Assembly: GCA_964500225.1 (NCBI GenBank)
Contig: CAZCOA010000006.1
Span: forward strand, 38,419-102,418
From: JAAYDY01 sp964500225
Lineage (GTDB): Bacteria > Planctomycetota > Phycisphaerae > FEN-1346 > JAACEH01
DNA length: 64,000 nucleotides
Direction of reading: 5' to 3'
Positions 16,304-25,819 of the stretch are shown one piece after another (position 1 is the first letter of the stretch; each line of letters begins with the position of its first letter). Under the pieces are notes generated by a model. It made no database searches and had not been told where the DNA came from. It saw only the letters and a list, made by a program, of their open reading frames with translations. The translations under genes and the position numbers were made by a program.

Positions 16304-18082
16304 TCACGCCCGGAAGATGGCTCCCATCTTGCGCCCCAGTAGGCGCGAGCTGACCAGCAGCGACACCGCCAGCAGCACCATCGCCCAGACGCCCAGCGCG
16401 CTGGACACGGCGTATTGGAACGTGCGGAACTCGTCCGTGAAGATCTGCCAGATGGCCTTGGTCAGCGGGTAGAACTCGCGCGTCTTGGCCAGCACGAGCG
16501 AGTCGCTGACTTCAAGCATGCTGAACGTGAAGACCAGGATGCCGCCGGCAATCAGGTTCGCCGCCACCAGCGGCACGGTGATCCGAAGCAGCGTCCGAAG
16601 CGGCGACGCGCCGATGTTCAGCGACGCCTCTTCGAGCGTGCGGCTGGTCTGTTGGAGGCCGGCCACAGCCGAGCGGACCATGTACGGCAACCGGCGCACT
16701 GCGTAAGCGACGATCAGCAGCAGAATGGGGTTGGCCTCGGGATAGAGGTAGTTGCGGCTCCAGAGGCCCCAGTCCACCAGGTGCTTGCCGATGCCGTAGT
16801 AGCAATTGAGATAGCCGAACGCCAGGACCAGCCCGGGAATCGCCAGCGGCAGCATGACCATGGCATCCAGCAGATGGCGTCCGAGGAACCGTCGCCGCAC
16901 GAGCAACTGGGCCACCCAGACGGCCACGACGGCACAAAGGCCCGTGGCGGCCAGCGAGTAGAAGAAGCTGTTGCGGATGCTCGGCAGCGTCAGGTCGTGG
17001 CTCAGGGCTTCGCGATGGTGGACAGTGGTCAGAATCGGCGGCAGGACGGTGCCCGACCACTGATCCGAAAAGCTCGTGAGAATGACCATCAGGTGCGGCA
17101 TGGCGGCGGCCAGGATGACGACGCCGAAGAGCATCCAGCAGGCAAACGTCGCAACTAGGCCGGCCCGCCGGCCGGCGGGCATCTGGACGCTGCGGGCCAT
17201 CATCTCATGGCCCCCGCGGCCCAGGATCAGCTTGGCGCCGTAGTAGATCGCAGCGACCATGACCAGCAGCAGGAGCACCAGGGCGTTCGGGTCGGGCGCG
17301 CCGGCCTCGTAGATCGAGTTGAAGATCTGCACGGCGACGACGTCGCGGAACTCGAACATCAGAGGCGTGCCCAGGTCGGTCATCGACCACAGGAACACGA
17401 GAATCGCCCCGGCGAAGTATCCGGGCAACATGAGCGGGAAGGTCACGCGGCGAAACAACGTGGTGCGCGAGGCCCCGAGGTTGCGTGCGGCATCCTCCAG
17501 CGACGGGTCGATGTTGGCCAGCGCCGCGACGAGGTTCAGGTACATGATCGGGTACAGGTGGAGCGTCTGGAGGACGACGACGCCGAGGAAGCGGTGCTCC
17601 ATGAACCAATCGGCGCCCGGGGCGGCGGGATCGACCAGGCCCAGCGCCGCCAGAGCGGCATTGAGCACGCCCTGCGGCCCCAGCAGTTGCCGCATGCCGA
17701 TCGCGCCGACAAACGGCGGCAGAATCATCGGCACCAGCAGCATCGCCGAGAGGAGATCCTTGCCGGGAAACTTCAACCGCACGTTCGCCAGCGCCAGGGG
17801 CATCGACAGCACGGTCGTGGCCGCCGTGGTGATGACGCCCAGCAGCAGCGCGTTGAGAATGCCTTCGCAGTTGGTGCTGCTGCGCAGGGCGTTGGCCACG
17901 TAGTGCAGCGTCGGCCCGTCGCTGGTCCACAGGGCCAGTTTCAGCACGTTCGCCAGCGGCACCACCAGAAAGAACACCATCATCGCCACAATGACCGCCA
18001 GCGGCACGACCGTCCGGGCGTTCCATCCCGTGCGACGAACGAAGTTGGCAACGATTGCGTTGGACATGGCCGATCCGGTCAT
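16304..18082 (-). CDS. ABC transporter permease, duplicated FbpB/ThiP type (592 aa)
   Basis: This is a double-length inner-membrane permease with two homologous halves of about six membrane helices each. Each half carries an EAA-type loop: DAARNLGASRTTLFRRVTFPL in the first and EEASLNIGASPLRTLLRITVPL in the second, which dock on the ATPase. Such fused permeases serve ferric iron, thiamine or polyamine-like importers. Its ATG overlaps the stop of the substrate-binding protein gene (ATGA at 18079-18082), indicating tight coupling. A second possible start lies five codons in (18067). Confidence 0.9.
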   Translation of the reverse strand: MTGSAMSNAIVANFVRRTGWNARTVVPLAVIVAMMVFFLVVPLANVLKLALWTSDGPTLHYVANALRSSTNCEGILNALLLGVITTAATTVLSMPLALANVRLKFPGKDLLSAMLLVPMILPPFVGAIGMRQLLGPQGVLNAALAALGLVDPAAPGADWFMEHRFLGVVVLQTLHLYPIMYLNLVAALANIDPSLEDAARNLGASRTTLFRRVTFPLMLPGYFAGAILVFLWSMTDLGTPLMFEFRDVVAVQIFNSIYEAGAPDPNALVLLLLVMVAAIYYGAKLILGRGGHEMMARSVQMPAGRRAGLVATFACWMLFGVVILAAAMPHLMVILTSFSDQWSGTVLPPILTTVHHREALSHDLTLPSIRNSFFYSLAATGLCAVVAVWVAQLLVRRRFLGRHLLDAMVMLPLAIPGLVLAFGYLNCYYGIGKHLVDWGLWSRNYLYPEANPILLLIVAYAVRRLPYMVRSAVAGLQQTSRTLEEASLNIGASPLRTLLRITVPLVAANLIAGGILVFTFSMLEVSDSLVLAKTREFYPLTKAIWQIFTDEFRTFQYAVSSALGVWAMVLLAVSLLVSSRLLGRKMGAIFRA

Positions 18083-19503
18083 TTTCTCTTCAACTCGCGG
18101 GCCTTCTGGGCGACGGCCTTGTACCGGCTGCGGAAGGCTTCGTTCCACGCCAGCTCGGTGTCGCTGCGGAGGCGGTTGCGGCGGTCGATCTCCTTCTGCC
18201 GGTCCGCCTCGCTCATCGCCGGGTCGGCCGGTTTCGCCCACACGTCGGCGCCCAGGCGCAGCATCTCGTCCTCGCTCACCAGCGGCGCAGTCAGTTCCGC
18301 CACGAGAGCCTCCGGACATCCGGCGGCAATCACGGCTTCCCAGGCCTCCGTCAGGAGCCGCTTGTTGGTCACCATCATCGCCTTCAGGTACGCCGGCAGG
18401 ACTTCGATGCGGGCGTTCTCCTTGGCCTGGTCGTAGAATGCGTTGACCGGCGCGGCGAACGGATCCTCGATGCCGGCCGCCAGGTCGGCCCGCCGTTCGG
18501 CGTAGATCGCGCGCACGACGCATTTGCGGGCCAGTGTTTCGTCGCGCGGGCCGCCCTCGGCACCCTGCTTCAGGCACCAAAGCATCTGCCCCCGACGGCT
18601 CATCACGAACCGCACGAACCGCTGCGCCACGTCCATGTGCGGCGCGCCGCGGAGGATGCTGATCGGGTCGGTGTTGGTCACGGTCAGCTTCTCCGGCAGG
18701 ACGAACCCGAGCTGTTCGCCGCCGGGACCGGCCAGTTGCCGCGCGGCCGTGAAGTCGATGCACGCCCCCACGGCAATGAACCCCTGGGCACAGTCTTTCG
18801 GCACGTCACTGGACGAGCGGCTGATGGTCCGGGCGTTGGCCCCCATGAGCATCAGCACGCGCATCCCCTGCTCGTAGCCGTAGGCCTGGAGAATGATATC
18901 GTACGCCTTGCGGACCGAACCGCTCTGTGCAGCGTCCACGACGCCGACGAGCCCGAAGAACTCGGGCCGCGCCATATCCGACCACTGGCTCACCGGCGGC
19001 AGCCCGCGGTCGGCAATGAGCTTGGCGTTGTAGATCAGCCCAAACGACGACACCGCGGCGCCGTACCAGCGGAACTGCGGATCGTACAGCGGCTCGCCGG
19101 CAATGGTCGTCGGCAACTCGGCCAGCAACTCGTCGGGCAACCGGTACGGCTCCAGGAGCCCCAGCGCCGCCAACTGCGCGTGTATCGCCCCGCCGCCGAA
19201 CACGACATCCACGTCGCGGATGCCTGCGGCGTACTTGTCCTGCACCTGCCGCAACAGGTCGCTCGAACCGCCCGCGTCGGGCCAGCGGACGTCCACGGTG
19301 CGGCCCGTGTCGGCCAGGTACTGCTCGGCGAACGCGCGGCCGAACTCGTTGCGAATGGCCGGGCTGTGCGGAGAATAGATCACCAGCACGTCTGCGCCGC
19401 TGCCTGCCGCACCGCCATCGTCGCTGCCGCCGGGGCCGCCGCAACCGGCCAGTGCCGCGCACAGAGCCACCGCCAGCCCCAGAGCTTTCCAGACCGATGT
19501 CAT
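18079..19503 (-). CDS. ABC transporter substrate-binding lipoprotein (474 aa)
   Basis: The N-terminus is a lipoprotein signal with lipobox LAGC near residue 21, so the protein is membrane-anchored. Residues about 40-330 resemble family-1 binding proteins of the Fe(3+)/AfuA-FbpA type: VLVIYSPHSPAIRNEFGRAF at the start, DVDVVFGGGA, SSFGLIYNAK and a WSDMARPEFFG loop. A charged C-terminal extension of about 100 residues is unusual. Ligand-binding tyrosines of iron-binding FbpA cannot be assigned with certainty, so the substrate is open (iron, phosphonate or an organic anion). It is the middle gene of the ATPase-binding protein-permease operon, with a three-base gap from the ATPase. Confidence 0.88.
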   Translation of the reverse strand: MTSVWKALGLAVALCAALAGCGGPGGSDDGGAAGSGADVLVIYSPHSPAIRNEFGRAFAEQYLADTGRTVDVRWPDAGGSSDLLRQVQDKYAAGIRDVDVVFGGGAIHAQLAALGLLEPYRLPDELLAELPTTIAGEPLYDPQFRWYGAAVSSFGLIYNAKLIADRGLPPVSQWSDMARPEFFGLVGVVDAAQSGSVRKAYDIILQAYGYEQGMRVLMLMGANARTISRSSSDVPKDCAQGFIAVGACIDFTAARQLAGPGGEQLGFVLPEKLTVTNTDPISILRGAPHMDVAQRFVRFVMSRRGQMLWCLKQGAEGGPRDETLARKCVVRAIYAERRADLAAGIEDPFAAPVNAFYDQAKENARIEVLPAYLKAMMVTNKRLLTEAWEAVIAAGCPEALVAELTAPLVSEDEMLRLGADVWAKPADPAMSEADRQKEIDRRNRLRSDTELAWNEAFRSRYKAVAQKARELKRK

Positions 19504-19506
19504 GTG

Positions 19507-20586
19507 TTACACCTCCGCTGCAAACACCACGGCGTCTTCCGGGCGGAACGAGGCCCAGACGGCGTCACCAGGACGCACTGCCCGCGACGCCTGCGGCACA
19601 TGCAACGCCTTGACCTCCGGGCCGCCGGTCACCGCGACCACCACCTGTTCCAGTTCGCCCAGGAAGGTCACCTCGGTCACCGTGGCCGCCATGGCGTTCG
19701 TCGGGCGAATCACGTTCGACGGCGCCACCGCCACCGCCTCGGGCCGCACAAGCACCTCGCACGCCTGGTCGGCCGTCAGGCCGTCGGCATCGCGCACCTT
19801 CAGCGACGCGAACGGGCAGACAATCTCGACAGCTCCGCCGGCCGCCGCGCCTACGCGGCCCGGCAGCACATTCGTCTCGCCCAGGAACTCGGCCGCAAAC
19901 CGCGACCCTGGGCGATGGTACAGTTCGCGCGGCGGTCCCACCTGCTCCACGCGACCATCGCGCATCAGCGCCACGCGGTCGGCCAGACTCAGCGCTTCTT
20001 TCTGGTCGTGGGTGACGTAGAGAATGGTCAACCCGGTCTCCCGATGCACACGGCGGATTTCGCTCCGCATTTCCAGCCGGAGCTTGGCGTCGAGGTTCGA
20101 TAGAGGTTCGTCCAGGAGCAGGCACTCCGGCTCCACCGCCAGCGCCCGCGCCAGGGCCACGCGCTGCTGCTGCCCGCCGGAAAGCTGGTTCGGCTTGCGC
20201 TCGGCCAGGTGCGCCATCTGCACCGTCTCCAGGGCCGCGACGGCCCGCCGGCGACGCTCGCTACGGCCCAGGCCGCGAATCTCCAGCCCAAACGCCACGT
20301 TCTCCAGCACCGTCATGTGCGGCCAGAGGGCATAGTTCTGGAATACCATCGCCGTGTTCCGCCGATGCGGCGGCACGTCGGTGATGCGGCGGTCCCCCAG
20401 GAAGATGTCGCCCGAGTCGATGTCGGCCAGGCCGGCCACGGCGCGCAGCAGCGTGGTCTTGCCGCAGCCGCTCGGACCGAGCAGGAAAAAGAGCTCGCCC
20501 GCCTCGGCCTCCAGCGACACATGGTCCACGGCGCACGTACGACCGAACGTCTTGACCACATCCACGATACGAATCGGCACGCTCAT
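19507..20586 (-). CDS. ABC transporter ATP-binding protein, FbpC/PotA type (359 aa)
   Basis: This is the cytoplasmic ATPase of the importer. Walker A is GPSGCGKTT near residue 37, the signature is LSGGQQQR near 135, Walker B is CLLLDEPLSNLD near 155, and the H-loop is VTHDQKEAL. A C-terminal TOBE region from about residue 240 is typical of the iron/polyamine/sugar subfamily. The ATG at 20586 begins the conserved MSVPIRIVDVVKTFG; the longer frame starts at a TTG without support. It is first of the three-gene minus-strand operon. Confidence 0.92.
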   Translation of the reverse strand: MSVPIRIVDVVKTFGRTCAVDHVSLEAEAGELFFLLGPSGCGKTTLLRAVAGLADIDSGDIFLGDRRITDVPPHRRNTAMVFQNYALWPHMTVLENVAFGLEIRGLGRSERRRRAVAALETVQMAHLAERKPNQLSGGQQQRVALARALAVEPECLLLDEPLSNLDAKLRLEMRSEIRRVHRETGLTILYVTHDQKEALSLADRVALMRDGRVEQVGPPRELYHRPGSRFAAEFLGETNVLPGRVGAAAGGAVEIVCPFASLKVRDADGLTADQACEVLVRPEAVAVAPSNVIRPTNAMAATVTEVTFLGELEQVVVAVTGGPEVKALHVPQASRAVRPGDAVWASFRPEDAVVFAAEV

Positions 20587-20672
20587 GGCAGTGCGTCTCC
20601 CGGCACAGACTGTTGGCGCCTTGTGATACCCGCCTGCGGGCCAAAATGCAATCGCCAAGGCGGCGAAAATGC

Positions 20673-20701
20673 TTGGCCGCCGACCCCGGCGAGGCTATGA
20701 T
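20673..20701 (+). promoter_or_regulatory. candidate promoter of the epimerase gene
   Basis: TTGGCC (20673-20678) and TATGAT (20696-20701) are 17 bases apart, pointing to the epimerase gene about 100 bases downstream and diverging from the ABC importer operon. Confidence 0.38.
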
Positions 20702-20805
20702 TCCTGCGGCCGTGCGAGCCAGCCGCGCACCCCGACACGCGTTCTCGACCACTGCTCAACCTCCTGCTGCCGCGCGGCACGGTTTCCGGCGGCTATGGCG
20801 ACGCC

Positions 20806-21981
20806 ATGAACCTGACACTGCCCGACAATTTGCCTCGCCCGACCGAGCTGCTGCTCTACCGCTACCGGCTGCCCCTGCGGCAGAGGTTCGAGCACGCCAC
20901 CGCCTCGCGCGACGTGAACGAAGGGATTCTGGTCCGCCTGCGTCTGGCCGACGGCAGTGAAGGGCTCGGCGAGGGCCTCCCGCGACCGTACGTCACGGGC
21001 GAAACCATCGGCTCGGCCGTGGACATCATTCGTCACGAGTACGCCGCGCGGCTGGCCGGCCCGTCGCCGCTGGCCGCCGGGCCCGTCGAGGGCAGCGCCA
21101 TGGGCGTCTGGCACAATGCGGCCTGGTGCGCCTGCGAACTGGCGTATCTGGACGCCTGCGCCCGCTCGGTCCGCCAGCCTCTGGCAGAGTTCCTCGGCCG
21201 GGCGCTCGGCCGTCCCGTCCAGCGGCGGATCGCCCCGCGCGTCGCCGGCGTCATCGGCAGCAGCGGCCCCGAGCACGTGGCATCGCAGATCTTTCGTATG
21301 CGACTGTTCGGCCTCCGCGATTTCAAGCTCAAAATCGGCCTGGACAACGACCGCGCCCTGCTCCGCGCCGCCTATCGCCGTCTCAAGCCGCTTCTGGCCC
21401 GAGGCACGGTTACTCTCCGCGTCGATGTCAACGGCGTCTGGTCCCTCGACCAGGCCCTCAAGGCCGCCGCCTGGCTGAAAAACTTCAAGGTGGCCGCCCT
21501 GGAGCAACCGTTGCGCCGTGGCGACGAGGCCGACCTGCCCCTGCTGCGGCAGCAGGCGCAGGTACCTCTGATGCTCGACGAGTCGCTGATCGACCTGGCC
21601 GGCGCCCGGCGACTGGCTGCCACCGGGGCTGCCGACTATTGGAACATCCGCATCACCAAAAACGGCGGCCTTCTCCAATCGCTCCAATTGGCCGACCTGG
21701 CCGCCGAGCACCGCATCGGCCTCATGCTCGGCGCTCTGGTCGGCGAAAGTGGGATTCTCTCGGCCGCCGCCAGGGTTTTTCTCCAATTGGCGCCGCCCGT
21801 GCGGTTTCTCGAAAACAGTTACGGTTCTTTTCTGCTCAAGCGAGATCTCGTCCTCCAGCGGACACGGTTCGGCTATGGCGGCCGGATTCGGCCCCTGGCA
21901 GGCCACGGACTCGGCGTCGAGTTGAACGCCTCCGCCCTGGCGGACCTGACCGAGCTCGTGGCACGGATCCCCCTCACCTGA
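20806..21981 (+). CDS. enolase-superfamily enzyme, dipeptide epimerase / muconate-lactonizing subgroup (391 aa)
   Basis: The protein has the N-terminal capping domain and C-terminal barrel of the muconate-lactonizing-enzyme subgroup. The catalytic KxK is FKLKIG near residue 170. Metal-ligand regions DVNGVW, EQPL and MLDESL follow in order near 205-265, and the second catalytic lysine is ITKNGG near 287. This set fits L-Ala-D/L-Glu or other dipeptide epimerases, or o-succinylbenzoate synthase; the ubiquitous context-free relation favours an epimerase. The acetyltransferase gene starts four bases after its stop. The Shine-Dalgarno sequence is weak, so the exact start is uncertain. Confidence 0.82.
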   Translation: MNLTLPDNLPRPTELLLYRYRLPLRQRFEHATASRDVNEGILVRLRLADGSEGLGEGLPRPYVTGETIGSAVDIIRHEYAARLAGPSPLAAGPVEGSAMGVWHNAAWCACELAYLDACARSVRQPLAEFLGRALGRPVQRRIAPRVAGVIGSSGPEHVASQIFRMRLFGLRDFKLKIGLDNDRALLRAAYRRLKPLLARGTVTLRVDVNGVWSLDQALKAAAWLKNFKVAALEQPLRRGDEADLPLLRQQAQVPLMLDESLIDLAGARRLAATGAADYWNIRITKNGGLLQSLQLADLAAEHRIGLMLGALVGESGILSAAARVFLQLAPPVRFLENSYGSFLLKRDLVLQRTRFGYGGRIRPLAGHGLGVELNASALADLTELVARIPLT

Positions 21982-21985
21982 CCTC

Positions 21986-22774
21986 GTGGAGGCGCTCACG
22001 GACGTCACGCGAACGATGATTGCCGACGGACTGCGGCAGTTGGGCGTGCGGCCCGGCGACATCCTGCTGCTGCACAGTTCCCTGAAAAGCCTCGGCCACG
22101 TCGAGGGCGGCCCGCAGACGCTCATCGCAGCGCTTCAGGACGTCCTGACGCCCGACGGCACCCTGGTCATGCCCACGCTCACCTGGGACACCGTCCACGC
22201 GAAGCAACCGCGGTTCGACGTCCGCACGTCACCCAGCCGCGTCGGTCTGGTGACCGAGACGTTCCGCACGATGCCGGGCGTGCGGCGGTCGCTCCATCCG
22301 ACGCATTCGCTGGCCGCCTGGGGACGACTGCGCGACGCACTGCTCGAAGGGCACGAGAAGTGTATGTCCCCCGGTCCCCTCGGGTCGCCCTACCACCGCA
22401 TCGTGGAGCGCGGCGGGCGTATCCTTTTTCTGGGCTGCCGCCTGTCGTCGAACACCATGATGCACTGCGTCGAGGAATGGGCCCCCGTGCCCGACAGTCT
22501 GACCGCCGACACCGAGCCCCTGGAGGTGGTGGACTACGACGGCCGCGTGATCCCCTCGCCGCAGCATCGCCACGCCGGGGCCCGGTCGCGGCACTATGCC
22601 AAGATGGCCCCACTGTTCGAGGCCTGGGGCTGCATGGTGAGCGGCCGCGTGGCCGAAGCCGATTGCCGCCTGGTCGATAGCGCGATCATGACGGAACGGA
22701 CCCTGCGACTGCTGCGCCAGTGGGACCGCGACCTCTTCACGCACGACCGCCTGCCGCCGCCGCAACAGTGGTGA
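21986..22774 (+). CDS. AAC(3)-family N-acetyltransferase (262 aa)
   Basis: This is an acetyl-CoA-dependent acetyltransferase of the antibiotic AAC(3)/YokD family. Visible blocks are ILLLHSSLKSLGHVEGG near residue 27, TLVMPTLTW, the HPTHSLAAWG motif near 107, and GSPYHRIVERGGRILFLG near 130-147. It starts with GTG at 21986, four bases after the epimerase stop. Environmental members often modify substrates other than aminoglycosides, and the pairing with an epimerase suggests an amino-acid or peptide substrate. Resistance is not claimed. Confidence 0.85.
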   Translation: MEALTDVTRTMIADGLRQLGVRPGDILLLHSSLKSLGHVEGGPQTLIAALQDVLTPDGTLVMPTLTWDTVHAKQPRFDVRTSPSRVGLVTETFRTMPGVRRSLHPTHSLAAWGRLRDALLEGHEKCMSPGPLGSPYHRIVERGGRILFLGCRLSSNTMMHCVEEWAPVPDSLTADTEPLEVVDYDGRVIPSPQHRHAGARSRHYAKMAPLFEAWGCMVSGRVAEADCRLVDSAIMTERTLRLLRQWDRDLFTHDRLPPPQQW

Positions 22775-22883
22775 GTCCGGCAGCCCCGCGCGGAACGCGG
22801 CGCGCCCCGGCATCCCCCACTCGACGCCCTCGGACGGATCGCAGACGCCCCACGTTCACCGGCCGTCCCTGCACTCGGCCCGG

Positions 22884-23267
22884 CTACCCCAGCCGCCGCA
22901 GGCGCCAGAGATCCTTGCCTTCGTGGGGAATACGCTGGAGGTGAAACAGGCCGCGCAGACGACGGCCCTCGAGACGGAAGGCGGCTTCGTTGACGGCGTC
23001 CAGGGGCGCCTCGGGAAGGTCGGTCCACTGGTAGGCGCCCTGGTCGTAGATGGCCACGCGGCCCCGGCCGCCGCCGATGTCGCCTTCGATCTGGAGATAC
23101 TCGATCCGATGATCGGACAATTGCTGCGCAACCATCGGCAGGTTTTCGGCGATATCCGGCGGCTGCGGCAGCGACCACGTGCGCAGCACCGAGCCGACTT
23201 CGAGCATCAGGTCCCAGTGCTCGTCACCGTCGTCGAACACATGATGCTGGACGACGAATCGCGCCAT
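22884..23267 (-). CDS. stand-alone LigD-type 3'-phosphoesterase domain protein (127 aa)
   Basis: The chain corresponds to the phosphoesterase domain found at the N-terminus of bacterial ligase D: FVVQHHVFDDGDEHWDLMLE aligns with the usual VVQ.H......HYDFRLE, keeping the histidines and Asp19 used for metal binding. In LigD this domain heals 3'-phosphates and ribonucleotides at DNA ends. Here it stands alone, and its ATG overlaps the stop of the glucan phosphorylase by one base (TGATG), so it is translationally coupled to a carbohydrate gene. No Ku or ligase is nearby. The role may have diverged from DNA repair. Confidence 0.72.
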   Translation of the reverse strand: MARFVVQHHVFDDGDEHWDLMLEVGSVLRTWSLPQPPDIAENLPMVAQQLSDHRIEYLQIEGDIGGGRGRVAIYDQGAYQWTDLPEAPLDAVNEAAFRLEGRRLRGLFHLQRIPHEGKDLWRLRRLG

Positions 23268-25819
23268 CACTGAGCCCAGACGACCAGGCCTGTGTCCCAC
23301 GAACAGAGCACGTCCTCGTGGTTGGCTAGAACGCGGACCATGAAGCCCTGCTGACCGCTGTTGCGGAACTGGACGGTGCCGGAGAAGGTCTGGCGGCCGT
23401 CCTGCATGTCGCCCTCGCTCTGGAGGAAGAGCACCTTGCTGCGGATGAGCTGTCCTTTGCCATCCAGCGGGCCATAGACCGCCTCGACGCGAACGTCGGC
23501 GGGAGTCAGCGCGCCCAGATGCACGCGGGCCCGGACGCTGAGGCTCTCGCCGACGGCGATTTCGGCGCCGGCGGTGGTTTCGACCGATTCGATGCGGACG
23601 TTATGCCACTGGCTGCGCAGCCGGTTCAGCCAATCCACCAAGCCCTTGGCCCGGCTGAGGTCGTCGGCCGCCAGACGCGTGTACTGCTCGTAGGCCGGGA
23701 AGTAGAACAGGCCGGCATATTCCTGAACCATGCGGCTGGTGGAGAAGACCGGTCCGGTGGTCTGCACGGCCGACTTCATCCGCCGCACCCACTCGCGCGG
23801 GACGCGGTCCGGGCCGCGGTCGTAGAACGTCGGGATGATCTCCTTCTCCAGGAGTTCGTAGATGGCGTTGCTCTCGACCTCGTCCTGCTCGTCGCGGGTC
23901 GGGTAGGTCTCGCCGCTGCCGATGTTCCAGCCGTTGGTCTTCTGGTAGCCCTCGACCCACCATCCGTCGGGGATGCTGAGGTTCAAGGCGCCGTTGGCCG
24001 CAGCCTTCATGCCGCTGGTGCCGCTGGCTTCCATGGGGCGCAGGGGCGTGTTGAGCCAGATGTCGGCGCCCTGGAGCATGTACCGCGCGACGTTCATGTC
24101 GTAGTCTTCAATGAACACGATGCGGTCGCGGAACTCCGCCCGGCGGCACTGGTGAATGATCTCGCGGATCAGTTCCTTGCCGCCGCCGTCGCGTGGATGG
24201 GCCTTGCCGGCGAAGATGATCTGCATGGGCCGCTTCGGGTCGCTCAGCAACTGGGCCAGCCGCGCAGGGTTGCGGAACAGCAGCGTCCCGCGCTTGTAGG
24301 TGGCGAACCGCCGCGCAAAGCAGATCGTGAGAATGCCCGGGTCCAGCGTCTCATCGGCGGCGGCGATTTCGCGGCTACTGGCGCCGCGGCGTTCGCGTTG
24401 CTCGCGCAGCCGGCGGCGGGCAAACGCCACCAAGCGCTCGCGGCGGCGCTCGTGGGCACGCCACAACTCCGTGTCGGGAATGGTCGACACGCGGTTCCAG
24501 ATGTCCATCCGGGCCGGGCTCAGAATCCACCGCGGTCCCAGGTATCGGTCGTAGAGCGTCGCCAGGTCGTTGGAGATCCAGCTTCGCGTGTGAACGCCGT
24601 TGGTGATGCTCGTGATGGGCACTTCGGCCACGGGCACCTGCGGCCAGACGCGCTTCCACATGTCGCGCGACACCTCGCCGTGCAGCTTGCTGACGCCGTT
24701 GCGGTGCGTCGAGAGCTTCAACGCCAGCACCGTCATGCAGAACGTCTCGCGCGGGTTGCCGGGGTCCTGGCGGCCCAGGGCGAGAAACCCGTCGCGCCCG
24801 ATGCCCAGCTTGTGGTAGTAGTGCCCCATGTACTTGTCGATCAGTTCGAGGTCGAACACGTCGTTGCCCGCGGGCACGGGCGTGTGCGTCGTGAAGCAGC
24901 CCCCGGCCCGGACCACCTGCAGTGCCACGTCGAAGGACACCTGCTTATCGACCATCGTCTGGTAAAGGCGCTCGATGCCGGCGAAGGCGGCGTGCCCCTC
25001 GTTCATGTGAACGACGCTCGGCGCCTTGCCCAACGCGCGCAGGGCCCGGTAGCCCCCGATCCCCAGCACCATCTCCTGGCGGATGCGGTTCTCGCTGTCG
25101 CCGCCGTAGAGCTGCGCGGTAATGGACCGATGTTCCGGTGCGTTGTCGGGGTGGTTCGTGTCGAGCATATAGAGCGGTATGCGGCCGACGTCGATCCGCC
25201 ATACGTTGCACTTGACCAGCGCGTTGGGGAAATCCACCTCGACGACCAACGGCGACCCGTCGGGGCGGGTCTCGCGGCGAACAGGCATATTGTAGAAATC
25301 GTTTTCGGGGTAAAACTCCTGCTGCCACCCGTCGGCGTTCAGGTACTGTCGGAAATAGCCCTCACGATAGAGCAGGCCCACGCCGACCAGCGGCAGCCCA
25401 AGGTCGCTGGCGGCCTTCATATGGTCGCCCGAGAGGACCCCGAGGCCGCCCGAATAAATGGGCAGACATTCGGTCAGCCCGTACTCGGCCGAGAAGTAGG
25501 CGAACGTCTGGCCTTCGACCTCGCGGTGACTGAAACGGTGGCTGGATTCCATGTAGTCGCGGAACCGCTGCCAAGCCCGTTCGAGCTGGGACAGGTACCC
25601 TTCGTCCTCGGCCAGGGCGGCCAGGCTGTCCTGGCTCACCGAACCGAGCATGTGCACCGGGTTGTGGTAGGTGCGTTCCCACAGGTCGGGATCGAGGCGT
25701 CGGAAGAGTTGCCGCCCCTCGGGATCCCAGCTCCACCAGATATTGTAGGCCAACTCCTTCAGACGCTCAAGCTGCGGGGGGAGTTTGGGTACCACGACCA
25801 GGCGTTTGACGATATTCAT
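23267..25819 (-). CDS. glgP: alpha-glucan (glycogen/maltodextrin) phosphorylase (850 aa)
   Basis: This PLP enzyme releases glucose-1-phosphate from glycogen or maltodextrin. It belongs to the short MalP-like group with an N-terminal DUF3417-type region (residues about 1-110, LKELAYNIWWSWDPEG). Further marks are FSAEYGLTECLPIYSGGLGVLSGDH near 115, VVHMNEGHAAF near 285, and the C-terminal PLP region with MEASGTSGMKAAANG near 590. The first strong start is the ATG at 25819 (MNIVKRLVVVPK); the frame runs 11 codons further without support. Its last base overlaps the LigD-phosphoesterase-like gene. Confidence 0.92.
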   Translation of the reverse strand: MNIVKRLVVVPKLPPQLERLKELAYNIWWSWDPEGRQLFRRLDPDLWERTYHNPVHMLGSVSQDSLAALAEDEGYLSQLERAWQRFRDYMESSHRFSHREVEGQTFAYFSAEYGLTECLPIYSGGLGVLSGDHMKAASDLGLPLVGVGLLYREGYFRQYLNADGWQQEFYPENDFYNMPVRRETRPDGSPLVVEVDFPNALVKCNVWRIDVGRIPLYMLDTNHPDNAPEHRSITAQLYGGDSENRIRQEMVLGIGGYRALRALGKAPSVVHMNEGHAAFAGIERLYQTMVDKQVSFDVALQVVRAGGCFTTHTPVPAGNDVFDLELIDKYMGHYYHKLGIGRDGFLALGRQDPGNPRETFCMTVLALKLSTHRNGVSKLHGEVSRDMWKRVWPQVPVAEVPITSITNGVHTRSWISNDLATLYDRYLGPRWILSPARMDIWNRVSTIPDTELWRAHERRRERLVAFARRRLREQRERRGASSREIAAADETLDPGILTICFARRFATYKRGTLLFRNPARLAQLLSDPKRPMQIIFAGKAHPRDGGGKELIREIIHQCRRAEFRDRIVFIEDYDMNVARYMLQGADIWLNTPLRPMEASGTSGMKAAANGALNLSIPDGWWVEGYQKTNGWNIGSGETYPTRDEQDEVESNAIYELLEKEIIPTFYDRGPDRVPREWVRRMKSAVQTTGPVFSTSRMVQEYAGLFYFPAYEQYTRLAADDLSRAKGLVDWLNRLRSQWHNVRIESVETTAGAEIAVGESLSVRARVHLGALTPADVRVEAVYGPLDGKGQLIRSKVLFLQSEGDMQDGRQTFSGTVQFRNSGQQGFMVRVLANHEDVLCSWDTGLVVWAQ

